Of a DNA stretch of 37,433 nt, positions 7,788 to 16,800 are shown one piece after another. The notes beneath the pieces were generated by a model, which did not search any database, was not told where the DNA came from, and saw nothing but the letters and a program-made list of their open reading frames with translations. Numbering within the stretch: position 1 is the first letter of the stretch; each line of letters begins with the position of its first letter. The stretch comes from Syntrophales bacterium. Lineage in GTDB: Bacteria > Desulfobacterota > Syntrophia > Syntrophales > UBA5619. Location: contig JAURXV010000131.1 of assembly GCA_030654195.1 (NCBI GenBank), positions 1-37,433 of the forward strand. The letters are read 5' to 3'. The translations under genes were made by a program, and so were the position numbers.

Positions 7788-9554
7788 TCAATGATCCAAC
7801 CCGCCGGACAATCTCCGATACCCCTCCCGGATAATCTGTGCTATCGCCTTTCTGCGAGCCTTGAGGAAGGCCTCATAGGTCATGTGTTCCCAACCATCCG
7901 GCAGCGCGTGCCAGTAACACATGTCTCTCAGCTCATCCGGGTTGAAGCGGGCAATATACTGCGGCAAGTACTCTTGAGGCGAGCTGTCGGAGATTTCGAT
8001 ATTATCGGACCATTCGACCAGGGCATAGTTTGCGATCTGATTTGTGTCGCGGATTTCGGTTATATTCATTTTCTTCAGGTAATTCTTGGGGAAAAGATGA
8101 TGCCGCTCCGTTCCCGATTTCTTTCCCTTGATGGCAGGATCGAGCAGTTCCGAAACTTTCATCTTTGAAAAGAGAACCTTGGCGTCCAGCAGATTCAAGG
8201 TCGCATAATAGGCGAAGAGCGACGGGCTCCGGGGTGATGATGTGGCGATTTCATTGGGCAACGTGATGGCCCAGAAATCCTCCGTAAGCGTGTCGGAAAT
8301 CACCTGGTCGAAATTTTTCACGAAACTCGCTGCATCGGTAATGGATCTCAGGCGGGCAAGATCGGACTCCATGGTCGTCTCCGGCGATGCACTGTAGCGA
8401 GCCGTCAGGGTGGTCATAAAAAACCAGCGGGCAACGAGATTCCGGAGCCCGTACAAATCCATCTTGAAATCATACTTGCCGATTAGAAACATCACATAGC
8501 TGTAAAGCAGCGCCGCCTGGGAGCTGATCATCGAGGCGCTGCGGAATCCAGCGCGAATCAATACCTTCAAAAATTCATGCCAGTTCTGCAAATCGAGGAC
8601 CCGGGCCTGTGAATCCTTCAGGACCTCGAATTGCTGAATTCGCCGCTCCTCGGAGAATTGTTCCGTCTCCAGATCCTTGCCCCGCAAGATCGAATAGACA
8701 TAATTCAAGCGGGCGCGACGGAAGCCCAAGCCGACACAGACACGAAGGAGTTGGTCCGGTTCCGGCTGAATGAAGTAGTTGAAGGGGGATGCTTCGCCAA
8801 GGGCCGGCTGCCGTGTTGCCCTGCAGAATTGCTCAAGCTGGGTTCGTCCTTCATCCCAGAATACCGACATCAGGGTCAGGATGAAGTCCGCCTGGTTGAG
8901 GGTGACTCCCTTGCTGTTGATGCGGACAAACACCTCCGCCACCCTCTCCTCGTCGATATTCGGAGATAGTTCGAGGGCCGTAAACGGATAATGCTGGAGG
9001 TCATAAAGTTTGTCGATGGATTCATTCAACATGTCCTCTTCTTGCTCGCTGACCGGACGATATTCTCGAAGCTTTTTAATAAAGTCTTTGACGAATCGAT
9101 TCCGTGCATGCTCACCTGACCAGAGTTCAGAGATGTTGTGAATAAATTCCGGGTCCCGCCGAATCGCGGCATCAGCGACATCAAATCGGGCATCGCAGGG
9201 TCGAAAGGCAATCTGTATGGATTGCTCCGTATAGTCACTTCGGATGATATTGCGCCCCTTGAGGACCGCATAAAGGGCTGTCAAACGCTGCTGCCCATCG
9301 ACAATCAATAATCGGGGGGCTTTCTGCTTCGTATCGATGCCGATCTGGCGATGGTTCCCATTCAGGGTATTGATCCAGAAAAGCAGGTAGCCTACCGGGA
9401 AACCTTTATACATGGAATCGAAAAGGTCCCTGACCTTGGCTGTCGTCCAGACAAAGGGCCGCTGAATATCCGGCAAGCCGATTTCACCGATGTCGATGTC
9501 TTCAATCAGCTTGGATAAGGAATAACCGACCTGTTTGAAAAGTGTTGCTTCCAT
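7788..9554 (-). CDS. DUF262 protein with C-terminal HNH domain (GmrSD-like)
   Basis: 588 residues. The N-terminal ParB-like DUF262 domain shows [11 protein letters not shown] (about 26-36), DGQQRLTAL (about 86-94) and EVFVRINSKGVTLNQADF (about 209). The C-terminal part has an HNH-type motif, GTERHHLFPKNYLKK (about 484) followed by NQIANYALVEWSDN. This is the layout of GmrSD-like type IV restriction proteins, which use the N-terminal domain to bind and hydrolyse NTP and the C-terminal domain to cut modified phage DNA. The start has AGAGG 7 bases upstream. Residues about 23-58 correspond to the duplicated copy at 5401-5511. It may act alone; it is not translationally coupled to the flanking genes. 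Confidence 0.8.
   Translation of the reverse strand: MEATLFKQVGYSLSKLIEDIDIGEIGLPDIQRPFVWTTAKVRDLFDSMYKGFPVGYLLFWINTLNGNHRQIGIDTKQKAPRLLIVDGQQRLTALYAVLKGRNIIRSDYTEQSIQIAFRPCDARFDVADAAIRRDPEFIHNISELWSGEHARNRFVKDFIKKLREYRPVSEQEEDMLNESIDKLYDLQHYPFTALELSPNIDEERVAEVFVRINSKGVTLNQADFILTLMSVFWDEGRTQLEQFCRATRQPALGEASPFNYFIQPEPDQLLRVCVGLGFRRARLNYVYSILRGKDLETEQFSEERRIQQFEVLKDSQARVLDLQNWHEFLKVLIRAGFRSASMISSQAALLYSYVMFLIGKYDFKMDLYGLRNLVARWFFMTTLTARYSASPETTMESDLARLRSITDAASFVKNFDQVISDTLTEDFWAITLPNEIATSSPRSPSLFAYYATLNLLDAKVLFSKMKVSELLDPAIKGKKSGTERHHLFPKNYLKKMNITEIRDTNQIANYALVEWSDNIEISDSSPQEYLPQYIARFNPDELRDMCYWHALPDGWEHMTYEAFLKARRKAIAQIIREGYRRLSGGLDH
9381..9488 (-). repeat. Direct repeat, right copy (inside the DUF262 gene)
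   Basis: About 108 bases matching 5401-5511 at roughly 90 percent identity in the same orientation. The two copies lie 4.0 kb apart and bracket PtuAB, the AlbA_2 relic and most of the DUF262 gene. Homologous recombination between them could excise this block. Confidence 0.75.
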
Positions 9555-9588
9555 TCAATGGCCTCTAATAATATCTGAATGTTATTTG

Positions 9589-10587
9589 TCATGTATCCCC
9601 AATTGCGGCCGTGATTTCCGGATACCTTACCCGCAACTGCTCAATATAAGATTTCCACGCTTCCCACAAATCCTCAATCTTTGCGACAAGGGCATTAACT
9701 TGGCGGTCGTATTTCTCATCGTAGTCCTTAATCCACCCAGATCTCTTAACGCTGATCACAAATGCCTTTGGGCCGTCCGGAATCATTTCGATGGCTGCAG
9801 TAAATGCGTAAGCTTTCAGAGAAATCAAAAATTTGTCATGAGCGTCCTTTAGCGGCCCACTATGAAATGCGTTTTCGGGTTGCCCCACAGCATCAAGGTA
9901 CTTTAAAATGCGGTCGCGGTCTTCACTACGCTCATTTTGAGGGTTAGTAAGACGCCAGTCACACCAGTAGGTTAGCCACGGAGAATCAATTATCTGCCAC
10001 AGGGCTTTGGCCACATAAAAGTCTACGTCTGAGAGCAAGGCTCCTGATTTGGGCTCCTTTAAAGCATTCCGGATTGCAATGGTCAAGTTGTTGACCAGCT
10101 TCTCCCGTTCTGCGCGTCTATAAACCTGTTCTTCTTTCTTGACACTGGGAACTGAAGGTGTAGGCAGGGAATAGGTTATAGGCCATCGCCGATGCTTGAG
10201 ATCAAATGGTAGTTCCTCGCCTCCTGGCCGACCGGCAATATTCATGACACCGATTAAGCGCCCTTGCCCCATGACAGCTAAAGCATAACCGAGTTCAAGG
10301 AGCACATTTGGGTTGGGAGCGGGGCTTGGCTTGGAATATACAAGGGTTGCATCCCATACAAATACATCTGAAGCACGAATTTTGGTGAGAATGACATCGG
10401 CAATTGCTGGTGTACCACCTACGCCTTTCGTGTCGCGATCAACATCAATAATCATTGCATCTTCACGCCCGATCTTCTTGGCGGCCCTTCGTAAGCAGTC
10501 TTCAATAAAATTTCGATTTTCTTTTGAGGGTGAATCGTCTTGCCATGACCAAAATACAGTTACTTGGGATTTAGGTTTAGAGTTCAT
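9589..10587 (-). CDS. TIR-like (CAP12/TIR-type) putative effector
   Basis: 332 residues. The N-terminal 125 residues match TIR-fold nucleotide-binding effectors: VTVFWSWQDDSPSKENRNFI, then DVDRDTKGVGGTPAIADVI, then SDVFVWDATLVY, and PNPNVLLELGYALAVMGQ. The glutamate in NVLLELGYA is at the position of the catalytic residue of TIR NADases. Such proteins deplete NAD or act as cell-suicide effectors once a sensor partner is triggered. The C-terminal 200 residues are helical and not recognised and could be the sensing part. It follows the PD-(D/E)xK gene by 70 bases on the same strand. The assignment is by motif; a nucleosidase or hydrolase of related fold cannot be excluded. Confidence 0.6.
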   Translation of the reverse strand: MNSKPKSQVTVFWSWQDDSPSKENRNFIEDCLRRAAKKIGREDAMIIDVDRDTKGVGGTPAIADVILTKIRASDVFVWDATLVYSKPSPAPNPNVLLELGYALAVMGQGRLIGVMNIAGRPGGEELPFDLKHRRWPITYSLPTPSVPSVKKEEQVYRRAEREKLVNNLTIAIRNALKEPKSGALLSDVDFYVAKALWQIIDSPWLTYWCDWRLTNPQNERSEDRDRILKYLDAVGQPENAFHSGPLKDAHDKFLISLKAYAFTAAIEMIPDGPKAFVISVKRSGWIKDYDEKYDRQVNALVAKIEDLWEAWKSYIEQLRVRYPEITAAIGDT

Positions 10588-10657
10588 AAAGAAGACCTCA
10601 CTTGATGTCGGCTGGGCATATTGCGTTACCTTGTATTCCTTGCTTATATATTCGCTG

Positions 10658-12064
10658 CTATTCTATTTTTACCATAAATTCCCTATATAAGTTCTGAAAA
10701 TAGGATGATGCGTCACTTCCGCTACCCCGAATTCTCAAAATATTAACCAAATCCTCGTCGCATAGATGCAGAATGGCTTTTCGATTTGAGTCCTTGTTAA
10801 ATAGTGTTTTTCTGCGATTAAAAGAGCCTTCCTTACCATTACGCGATACCAGGAAGCCGAATCGTCCCAACGGATCACCCAAATAGGTTGAGAGTTGATC
10901 TATGTCGGTTCCAGAAGTGGATGATTTATTCTTCAATTCAAAAACGATAAAGAGACTTTTATAAGAATTCTGTATATATCGCCAAAAATTTAACGTCCCC
11001 TCATTGGTATAGATTATATCTCTAACCAATGTTCCCTCTATAGTCCGTTCTTGAGGGCGCCCATCAACGAGGTGAGGGTGGAGGCAAAAGGTCAAAATTC
11101 TGTGTACGATGTCTTGATACTCGTATGCATCCTCTCTCCCAGGCAAAATCGCGGATAACTGACCCATCAATCTCACTGATTCTTCCTTTAGAGTGGTTCC
11201 GTTACGCATCACGTCCAACTCATGCGGAAGGGCATTATCTGCTTCTCTCTCTTTCTTTTCCACATACAAATCCATGTAGCGAGTATCAGATCGAGTCACC
11301 TCGCAAATTCGATCCTTAACCAGGGACACTTTCTCTGGTTTCTTCAAGGTAAGCTCTTTTCTTCGCCGGCCACCCATTGCCCTTAAGAAAAAATTCTTAT
11401 AATCAACCACGTATTCTTCATAATTGATCCACGGCAAAATCCTTAGGATTCGGCGCGGTACTAACAACAGTGGGCCGCCGAGTGAAGGATTACATGGAAC
11501 ATCGAAGTAACCGTCATGCCAGGATTTTGTCTGAAAATCGAAAAAATGATTTATGGGAACGGAAGAGTCTATGGGAATGTTCCAGTACGTGCATTGCTTT
11601 TGGGTATATTCTATAAGAAAAAGTTTTAGTACGTTGGCGCAAATATCGCTGATCCTATCGGGACCTATTCCTGGACACACCAGCTGGAGTTCTTCGATAT
11701 GTTTTAATCGGCGTCCCAGAAGTGCCGGAGAATTTGTAAAGACGTTCAATATTTCTTTTGACAATTCCGGGCCTACCCCACGCCCACCTATACCCCGGTT
11801 TGTATAACCCAGACATACTTCATTGGGTTCTGGAAATTGCAACAGCTCTGCCGCCTTTTCAATTTCATCACTCCGGAGGTGCTCAATTACTAAATCAAAG
11901 AATGTAAGCAAGCTCTCGTGAGCCCGTTTGAAGTAAGGATTTGAACTGCGATAGAGGAGAAAAGGATCGATGCCCAGTTTCCGGTCCACATCAATATCGG
12001 GTATCAGGAAATCAACCTCACCTTGACGCAATGGAATTCCAAGAACCTTATTGAGTAAAGCCAT
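10658..12064 (-). CDS. Uncharacterised protein with C-terminal PD-(D/E)xK nuclease-like domain
   Basis: 468 residues. The start ATG overlaps the stop of the upstream small gene (TGATG), so the two are translated together. The C-terminal third shows a restriction-nuclease pattern: YEYQDIVHRIL, then RDIIYTNEGTL with a likely catalytic Asp, then FIVFELKNKS with the E-x-K pair (about residue 376), and DIDQLSTYLGDPLGRFGFLV supplying the conserved Gln. The N-terminal part (DIDVDRKLGIDPFLLYRSS, later GRGVGPELSKEIL) is conserved-looking but I do not recognise it. No helicase or methyltransferase domain is present. Base composition is AT-rich relative to the flanks, suggesting recent transfer. A nuclease function is inference. 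Confidence 0.6.
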   Translation of the reverse strand: MALLNKVLGIPLRQGEVDFLIPDIDVDRKLGIDPFLLYRSSNPYFKRAHESLLTFFDLVIEHLRSDEIEKAAELLQFPEPNEVCLGYTNRGIGGRGVGPELSKEILNVFTNSPALLGRRLKHIEELQLVCPGIGPDRISDICANVLKLFLIEYTQKQCTYWNIPIDSSVPINHFFDFQTKSWHDGYFDVPCNPSLGGPLLLVPRRILRILPWINYEEYVVDYKNFFLRAMGGRRRKELTLKKPEKVSLVKDRICEVTRSDTRYMDLYVEKKEREADNALPHELDVMRNGTTLKEESVRLMGQLSAILPGREDAYEYQDIVHRILTFCLHPHLVDGRPQERTIEGTLVRDIIYTNEGTLNFWRYIQNSYKSLFIVFELKNKSSTSGTDIDQLSTYLGDPLGRFGFLVSRNGKEGSFNRRKTLFNKDSNRKAILHLCDEDLVNILRIRGSGSDASSYFQNLYREFMVKIE

Positions 12065-12501
12065 CACCCTTTCCCCTCAGGCGTATCATTAAAAAGATGG
12101 GCCACGTGAGCATCTGTAATGGCATAACGATTCATGTCTTCCTTAAAAGCATAAGTAAATAATATCGAATGGTTATTGTGAAAGCGACTGAGCCCCTGTC
12201 GAAGTTGTCGAAGCACAGTCAAAGTATCTCGATATTCGGGATTATCGCCCGCTGGGATAAACGGCGATATTTCATCAATCATGCCGTCACCGGTCAGAAA
12301 ATGTTTAGTCTTGCATATGAGCCCATTGACAACTTTTGTTTGAAGGTCCGATGCTGGCTCGCGGGGGGCTTTCTTGCAGAGCTTGTCAACTTCGTCGTAA
12401 ATTCCATCGAGTTCACTGGTCAGTAAATCGTATGCATATCTTAGCAACATATTGTTCATATGGATTTTTTCCCCCTCATCAACATTTGTTTTTCGCCCCA
12501 T
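12064..12501 (-). CDS. Small helical protein of unknown function
   Basis: 145 residues, charged and predicted mostly helical (MLLRYAYDLLTSELDGIYDE, VLRQLRQGLSRFHNNHS). I recognise no domain. ATG at 12501 is preferred because AAAGGGG lies 8 bases upstream; a TTG at 12534 would add 11 polar residues. Its stop overlaps the start of the PD-(D/E)xK gene, which implies a stoichiometric partner, inhibitor or sensor for that protein. Confidence 0.6.
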   Translation of the reverse strand: MGRKTNVDEGEKIHMNNMLLRYAYDLLTSELDGIYDEVDKLCKKAPREPASDLQTKVVNGLICKTKHFLTGDGMIDEISPFIPAGDNPEYRDTLTVLRQLRQGLSRFHNNHSILFTYAFKEDMNRYAITDAHVAHLFNDTPEGKG

Positions 12502-12526
12502 ATCTGTTTCCCCTTTCTTCGGCTGG

Positions 12527-12610
12527 TTATCCAAGCAATTTTAATATCTGTCTGATCATTCGATGGCCGAACTGATTTGCTTCACGCCCTGATTCCCTGT
12601 CTTGATGCAT
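12527..12610 (-). CDS. Possible 27-residue leader peptide
   Basis: A 27-codon ORF starts ATG at 12610 with GGAG 5 bases upstream. It ends 26 bases before the start of the small helical protein gene. The translation (MHQDRESGREANQFG...LKLLG) is basic and potentially helical. It occupies most of the 120-base gap after the 12654-13367 gene. Nothing beyond the Shine-Dalgarno sequence and its position supports it. Confidence 0.25.
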   Translation of the reverse strand: MHQDRESGREANQFGHRMIRQILKLLG

Positions 12611-12653
12611 TACAACTCCATAATATATTTATGATATCAATTATTCGCACATA

Positions 12654-13367
12654 TTATGGCCGTGCTTTCATGGCCATGACATTGTAAATAGAAGGAAGTG
12701 TAAAGATCCCGGAAGGATCACATGAATCAAGTAACTGCCCTGTCTGGTTTTCCCAAGCCATGATTTCATCAGCCATCAAAGCGATGATATCGCCGTAATC
12801 AACCGTTTTGAAAAGGCTTTTCCATTGAGCGTTATCAATTGGTTGCGCAATCTCCGGGAGAACTGCGAACAAAACCTTGCTGGCAGCCACGAGCCCGTAT
12901 GACCCATCGCTCATGCATACCGATAAAAGTTTTTTGAACATCGTCCAAAGATCCAAGATGACCTTATTTCTTGCGGATGATGTGATTTCCACCAGCAGTC
13001 TGCTACGATGGCTCACGTTCTGCTGTGAAAGATAATTTCGGAGGTGGATGGTGTCACTCCCGACGATTGAGAAACAGGCGGCAACGTGATCGTTTGGGTC
13101 TTGAACCGTACCACTCAGATATTTGACACCTTTGAATAGTCCACTGCGGGTCATTTTGAAATTTGCCATAAGTTGAGCCACGTTTTTGAAAAAGATGTCC
13201 TTTGTCAGACGGCTCTGGGATCTTCTGATAATATCATGAACCGTGGCTGTGTAGCTTACACCAAAACGATCAACATCGTTTTTGATCGCTACTGGAGAAA
13301 GCGGATTCCCGGATTGATCAAATAGCATCTTCACCACATCACCTCTCGCTATGCCGATATAAGACAT
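12654..13367 (-). CDS. Uncharacterised soluble helical protein
   Basis: Up to 237 residues with no recognised domain. The sequence is alpha-rich (LTKDIFFKNVAQLMANFKMT, VILDLWTMFKKLLSV, IIALMADEIMAWENQ) and has no signal peptide or membrane segment. ATG at 13367 overlaps the upstream membrane-protein gene by 29 bases. A better-placed start is ATG at 13328 or GTG just before it, since AGAGGTGA lies directly upstream and overlaps the stop of the previous gene. Either way the gene is tightly coupled to the membrane protein. The AT-rich composition contrasts with the methyltransferase gene upstream. Confidence 0.55.
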   Translation of the reverse strand: MSYIGIARGDVVKMLFDQSGNPLSPVAIKNDVDRFGVSYTATVHDIIRRSQSRLTKDIFFKNVAQLMANFKMTRSGLFKGVKYLSGTVQDPNDHVAACFSIVGSDTIHLRNYLSQQNVSHRSRLLVEITSSARNKVILDLWTMFKKLLSVCMSDGSYGLVAASKVLFAVLPEIAQPIDNAQWKSLFKTVDYGDIIALMADEIMAWENQTGQLLDSCDPSGIFTLPSIYNVMAMKARP

Positions 13368-13881
13368 CTTGAGGTTTATTTGCCAGATAAGCCTTGATCA
13401 AACTTTGCGCAGTGCTGTAACTGTTCGTCATGTCTTCGATCTGGTTTCTATATGATTTCCAAGGATCCTTTAAAATACCTTGCTGAATATCCCTAACGAT
13501 GCTCGAATAAAATCCGTCCATCAAAGAATCATTCACTTTTAGATGTCCGTAAATTATATGGATGTTGTCCCGATAAAGAGGCTCAAGACATTCGATTATT
13601 TCGGGAAAGAATGTGTCATATACTGTAGTTGCAGCATGCACGCTTTCAGCGCGTAAAATATGTTTATTCTTCAGGGCCTCAATAATTTGGCCAAGGTTAT
13701 CTTTCTTCTGATTGATAAGATGATCGTTCATTTTAAGCTCATCAAGGAGCGCCTTCTTCAGCTTTCGACGTCGTTTCCACTCACGGATGATCCGAGATAA
13801 TTCACCGAGACCAAATCCCAGAATAACGCCCATTATAGCCCAAGTTTCTTTCCTCTCAAAAAACTGGCAGAGCCATTCCAT
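13339..13881 (-). CDS. Uncharacterised single-pass membrane protein
   Basis: 180 residues. Residues 12-32 (ETWAIMGVILGFGLGELSRII) form one membrane helix. A strongly basic stretch (REWKRRRKLKKAL) follows, then a long helical cytoplasmic part. The family is not recognised. ATG has AGGGGAAG 4 bases upstream and begins 9 bases after the methyltransferase stop, so it can be read on the same transcript. Together with the next gene it forms a two-gene unit, perhaps an anchored effector or an accessory part of the methyltransferase system. That link is by position only. Confidence 0.55.
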   Translation of the reverse strand: MEWLCQFFERKETWAIMGVILGFGLGELSRIIREWKRRRKLKKALLDELKMNDHLINQKKDNLGQIIEALKNKHILRAESVHAATTVYDTFFPEIIECLEPLYRDNIHIIYGHLKVNDSLMDGFYSSIVRDIQQGILKDPWKSYRNQIEDMTNSYSTAQSLIKAYLANKPQDVLYRHSER

Positions 13882-13890
13882 AAGCTTCCC

Positions 13891-16800
13891 CTATGTTTTA
13901 TGCGCCACTCGCGGATCTGCCGGAGGTGGGTCAAGGATGGTTTGATAGGGCTGGCCGGTTTCTTTGGCGTGTTGCATGGCGTCGTAGATTTCGAGGATCA
14001 TGTTTTTGGTTCGGTATTCGCCGTATTGAGCGATGTCCTTACGTTTGACGATGGGGAAGGTTTCCAGGATGTAGTCGGTGTCGTGGCGGCTGATTCCGTA
14101 GAGGTGGAAGTAGAGGGCATCAAGCTCGCAGCGGATGTTGAATCGGCGTTCCTCGTCCCAGTGGAACGGCGGACCGTCGTTGCCGCAGTCCTTCGCGAAT
14201 GGCTCCATGTCCCAAGCTGTATAGGTCAGTTCAAGAACGCGGGGGAATATCCAATCACTTAGATTTTGCTTTTTATCAAACCATGCACAATGTTCGGCAT
14301 ATGTCTGTGGTGGCAGCACCGGCATCTGATACATGATATAATCTGACAAATGCAGCCCCCCAACAAACTGTCGGACATAATAATCAAAGCAAAAGCTGGA
14401 AAAGCATGCGAGCAAGCATACCACTTCCCGAGGCTGGGCATTAGTTTCCGCGATAACACGAAGAGAGAAAGATGTGGCGGACCACGGAATAATTGTGCCA
14501 ATTACAGTGCGCTCATTCGTGACGCTGCACACATCCATATAGGTAAATAGCCATTTCCTATTCCAGTTTGGAAGGATAGCTGAAACACCCTCTTCTGCTA
14601 CCCAATACCGACATCCGCTAAGTCGGCTCACGTCAGTCAGATCCGAGGTAGGAACTTCATCTGCACGTCCAGAACGTTGACCAGACGCAACGGTGTAGGC
14701 ATCAGCAAATCGATGGTTGTAGAGATTAATCATCTTACCTTCAAAGAGGCGGAGGTATTTTTTACCGCCATGTATGAAGTTACCAAAAGAATCGACTTGT
14801 GCCCCTGTGTGAAATTCGTCTGTACTGTGGAGAAGATCCCCTTGGAGATTCATATCGATGACACGTCGAACACCAACCCCCCATGGTGATATATCGCCAC
14901 CATTTTTTACCAGTTTCCAAACAGGGATTCGGCTACGGATTAAGAAAGATAGCGCCGCATCACGTTTTGATCGGAAGACGGGGCAGGTACGGGTATTGGG
15001 ATTCAGGAGGGAGATGTCTTCCGCCGACAGTTTGAAATGGCGGTCCGGTTCGTGGAGATGTGCCGTATTGGTCAGAAAGAAGGCGAAATCCGTCCCCTCG
15101 GGGGCGGCGTCCGGCCCGCCCATTGTGAGGAGACAAAACTTATACGACCTGTGAACAGCGGGAAAGATGCCTTCCCGGTTCTCAAAATCATAGAGGCTCA
15201 CGAGTGCCTTCTTCTCCGTCAGATCGGCGAAGAATTGCTTGTTCGTGTCGTCCGTGGCGATCCCCGTGGGGACGATTACCCCGGCGCGGCCTTTGCCCGA
15301 CAGGAGTTCCCGGAAAAGACCGGCGAAGATCTGGTATGTGTTGAGGTCGCCGACGGCGGAAAGGGGATAACGGCCGCACGTTCGGAGAAAATGGCTCTCA
15401 CCCTCGGCCATCCGTTTGGCTGAAATGAAAGCCTTCCAGAGGGCGGGGTTCGTCTCGGGGAGTTTCGCGATGAGGCGCTTCCGGGCGGCGGCGTTGGGGA
15501 CGTTGGCAATCTCCGGGTCCCGCTGGGCGAAGAACTCCTTTTCCTGGAGCTTGATCCGCTCCCAGGGCGGGTTGCCGAGGGCGCAGTCAAACCCCAGCCG
15601 TTTCATGAAGACCTCGGGGAACTCCAGATGCCAATGGAAGAAGCGGTGCTCGTCCGCCAGCGCTTTCACACGTCCGGCGGTCTTTCCGGCCATGGCGTAG
15701 GCCCCGTCGCGGAGGCGGCGGAAGACGTCCTGCGTGGGGACGGTGTCGTAGGTCTCCTTCGTCAGGGGCCAGAAGAAGGCCGCCGTCCAGAGATCCGCCA
15801 GGTCGTGCTGATGGCGGATGGCGCGGCCATCGAGAAGGGTGTCATACTGCCGGGCCTTTTCCGAAACCTGTTTGATGTTGTCTTCGGGAAGGGATGCCCA
15901 GGTGGCATAGGCCGAGGCCGCTTCCCGCCAGTCGGAGCGGTCTTCCTGGATCATGAAGAGGTCCTGCTGCCCCTTCCTCTCTTCCTTGTTTTTCCGGCGG
16001 ATGGAGGAGGCGACGGCGGGTTCGTCCCCCTCGACGGGTTTGAAGGCGTCGTCGGGGATGCCTTCCTTCAGCAGTTCCGGAGTCGCCCCGATGATGGAGT
16101 TGCCGCACTTGATCCGATGGTCCAGAAAGCCGAGGGGCTTGCGCGGATCGAGGGACTCCAGCCAGAGGGCCACCTTGCAGAGCTCCACGGCCAGAGGATT
16201 GATGTCCACGCCGTAGATGCAGTGGGCGACCACGTCCCGGAGGGCTTCCCGAAGGGCTTCCAGCGGGGGCTCCCCTTCGCCGGTCCGGACGACGGCCAGG
16301 CGCTTGGCAATGCGGTGGGCCGCGGCGATGAGGAAATGGCCGGAGCCGCAGGCGGGGTCCACGAACTTCAGAGAGAGGATGGCCTCCTCCGGATCGGCTT
16401 TCTTCATGGCCTCGTCGAGCAGCGGTTCCAGGGCGGAATCGAGCAGGCAACGAATGAGCGACGGGTGGGTGTAATAGGAGCCCGTCGTCTTGCGCTCCGA
16501 GCCGGCAAAGGTTTTGAGGCTGAAGGTGAAGGCGTCCGTGTTCAGTTCCGGGTGGAGCTCCAGGAGGCTTTCATAGACGCTTCCCAGTTCTTCAGTGCCG
16601 AGGTTGCGGTAATCGACGGGGCGGAGGATGCGGTTCTCCTCGGTATAGCAGAGGCCGCGAATGGCGGACAGGAGCGCATCGTTGGCCAGTTTACAGCCGT
16701 TGAGATCGGGGAGGGTCTCAGGGGAGAAGAGAAAGCCGTTCAGGGCGGGAATGCCGAGGCTTGACTCCCCTTTTTCCAAGCAGGCGAAGGTGACACGAAG

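Noticed and set aside
12064-12534. TTG start at 12534 for the small helical protein
   Set aside because: ATG at 12501 has a clear AAAGGGG upstream; the extension is polar and overlaps that site.
15628-16764. Long open frame on the plus strand opposite the methyltransferase, and similar ones opposite polA, the SNF2 helicase, the large helicase, cobA-hemD and hemA
   Set aside because: They mirror well-supported genes in GC-rich DNA, show low-complexity Gly/Arg/Pro composition and match no family.
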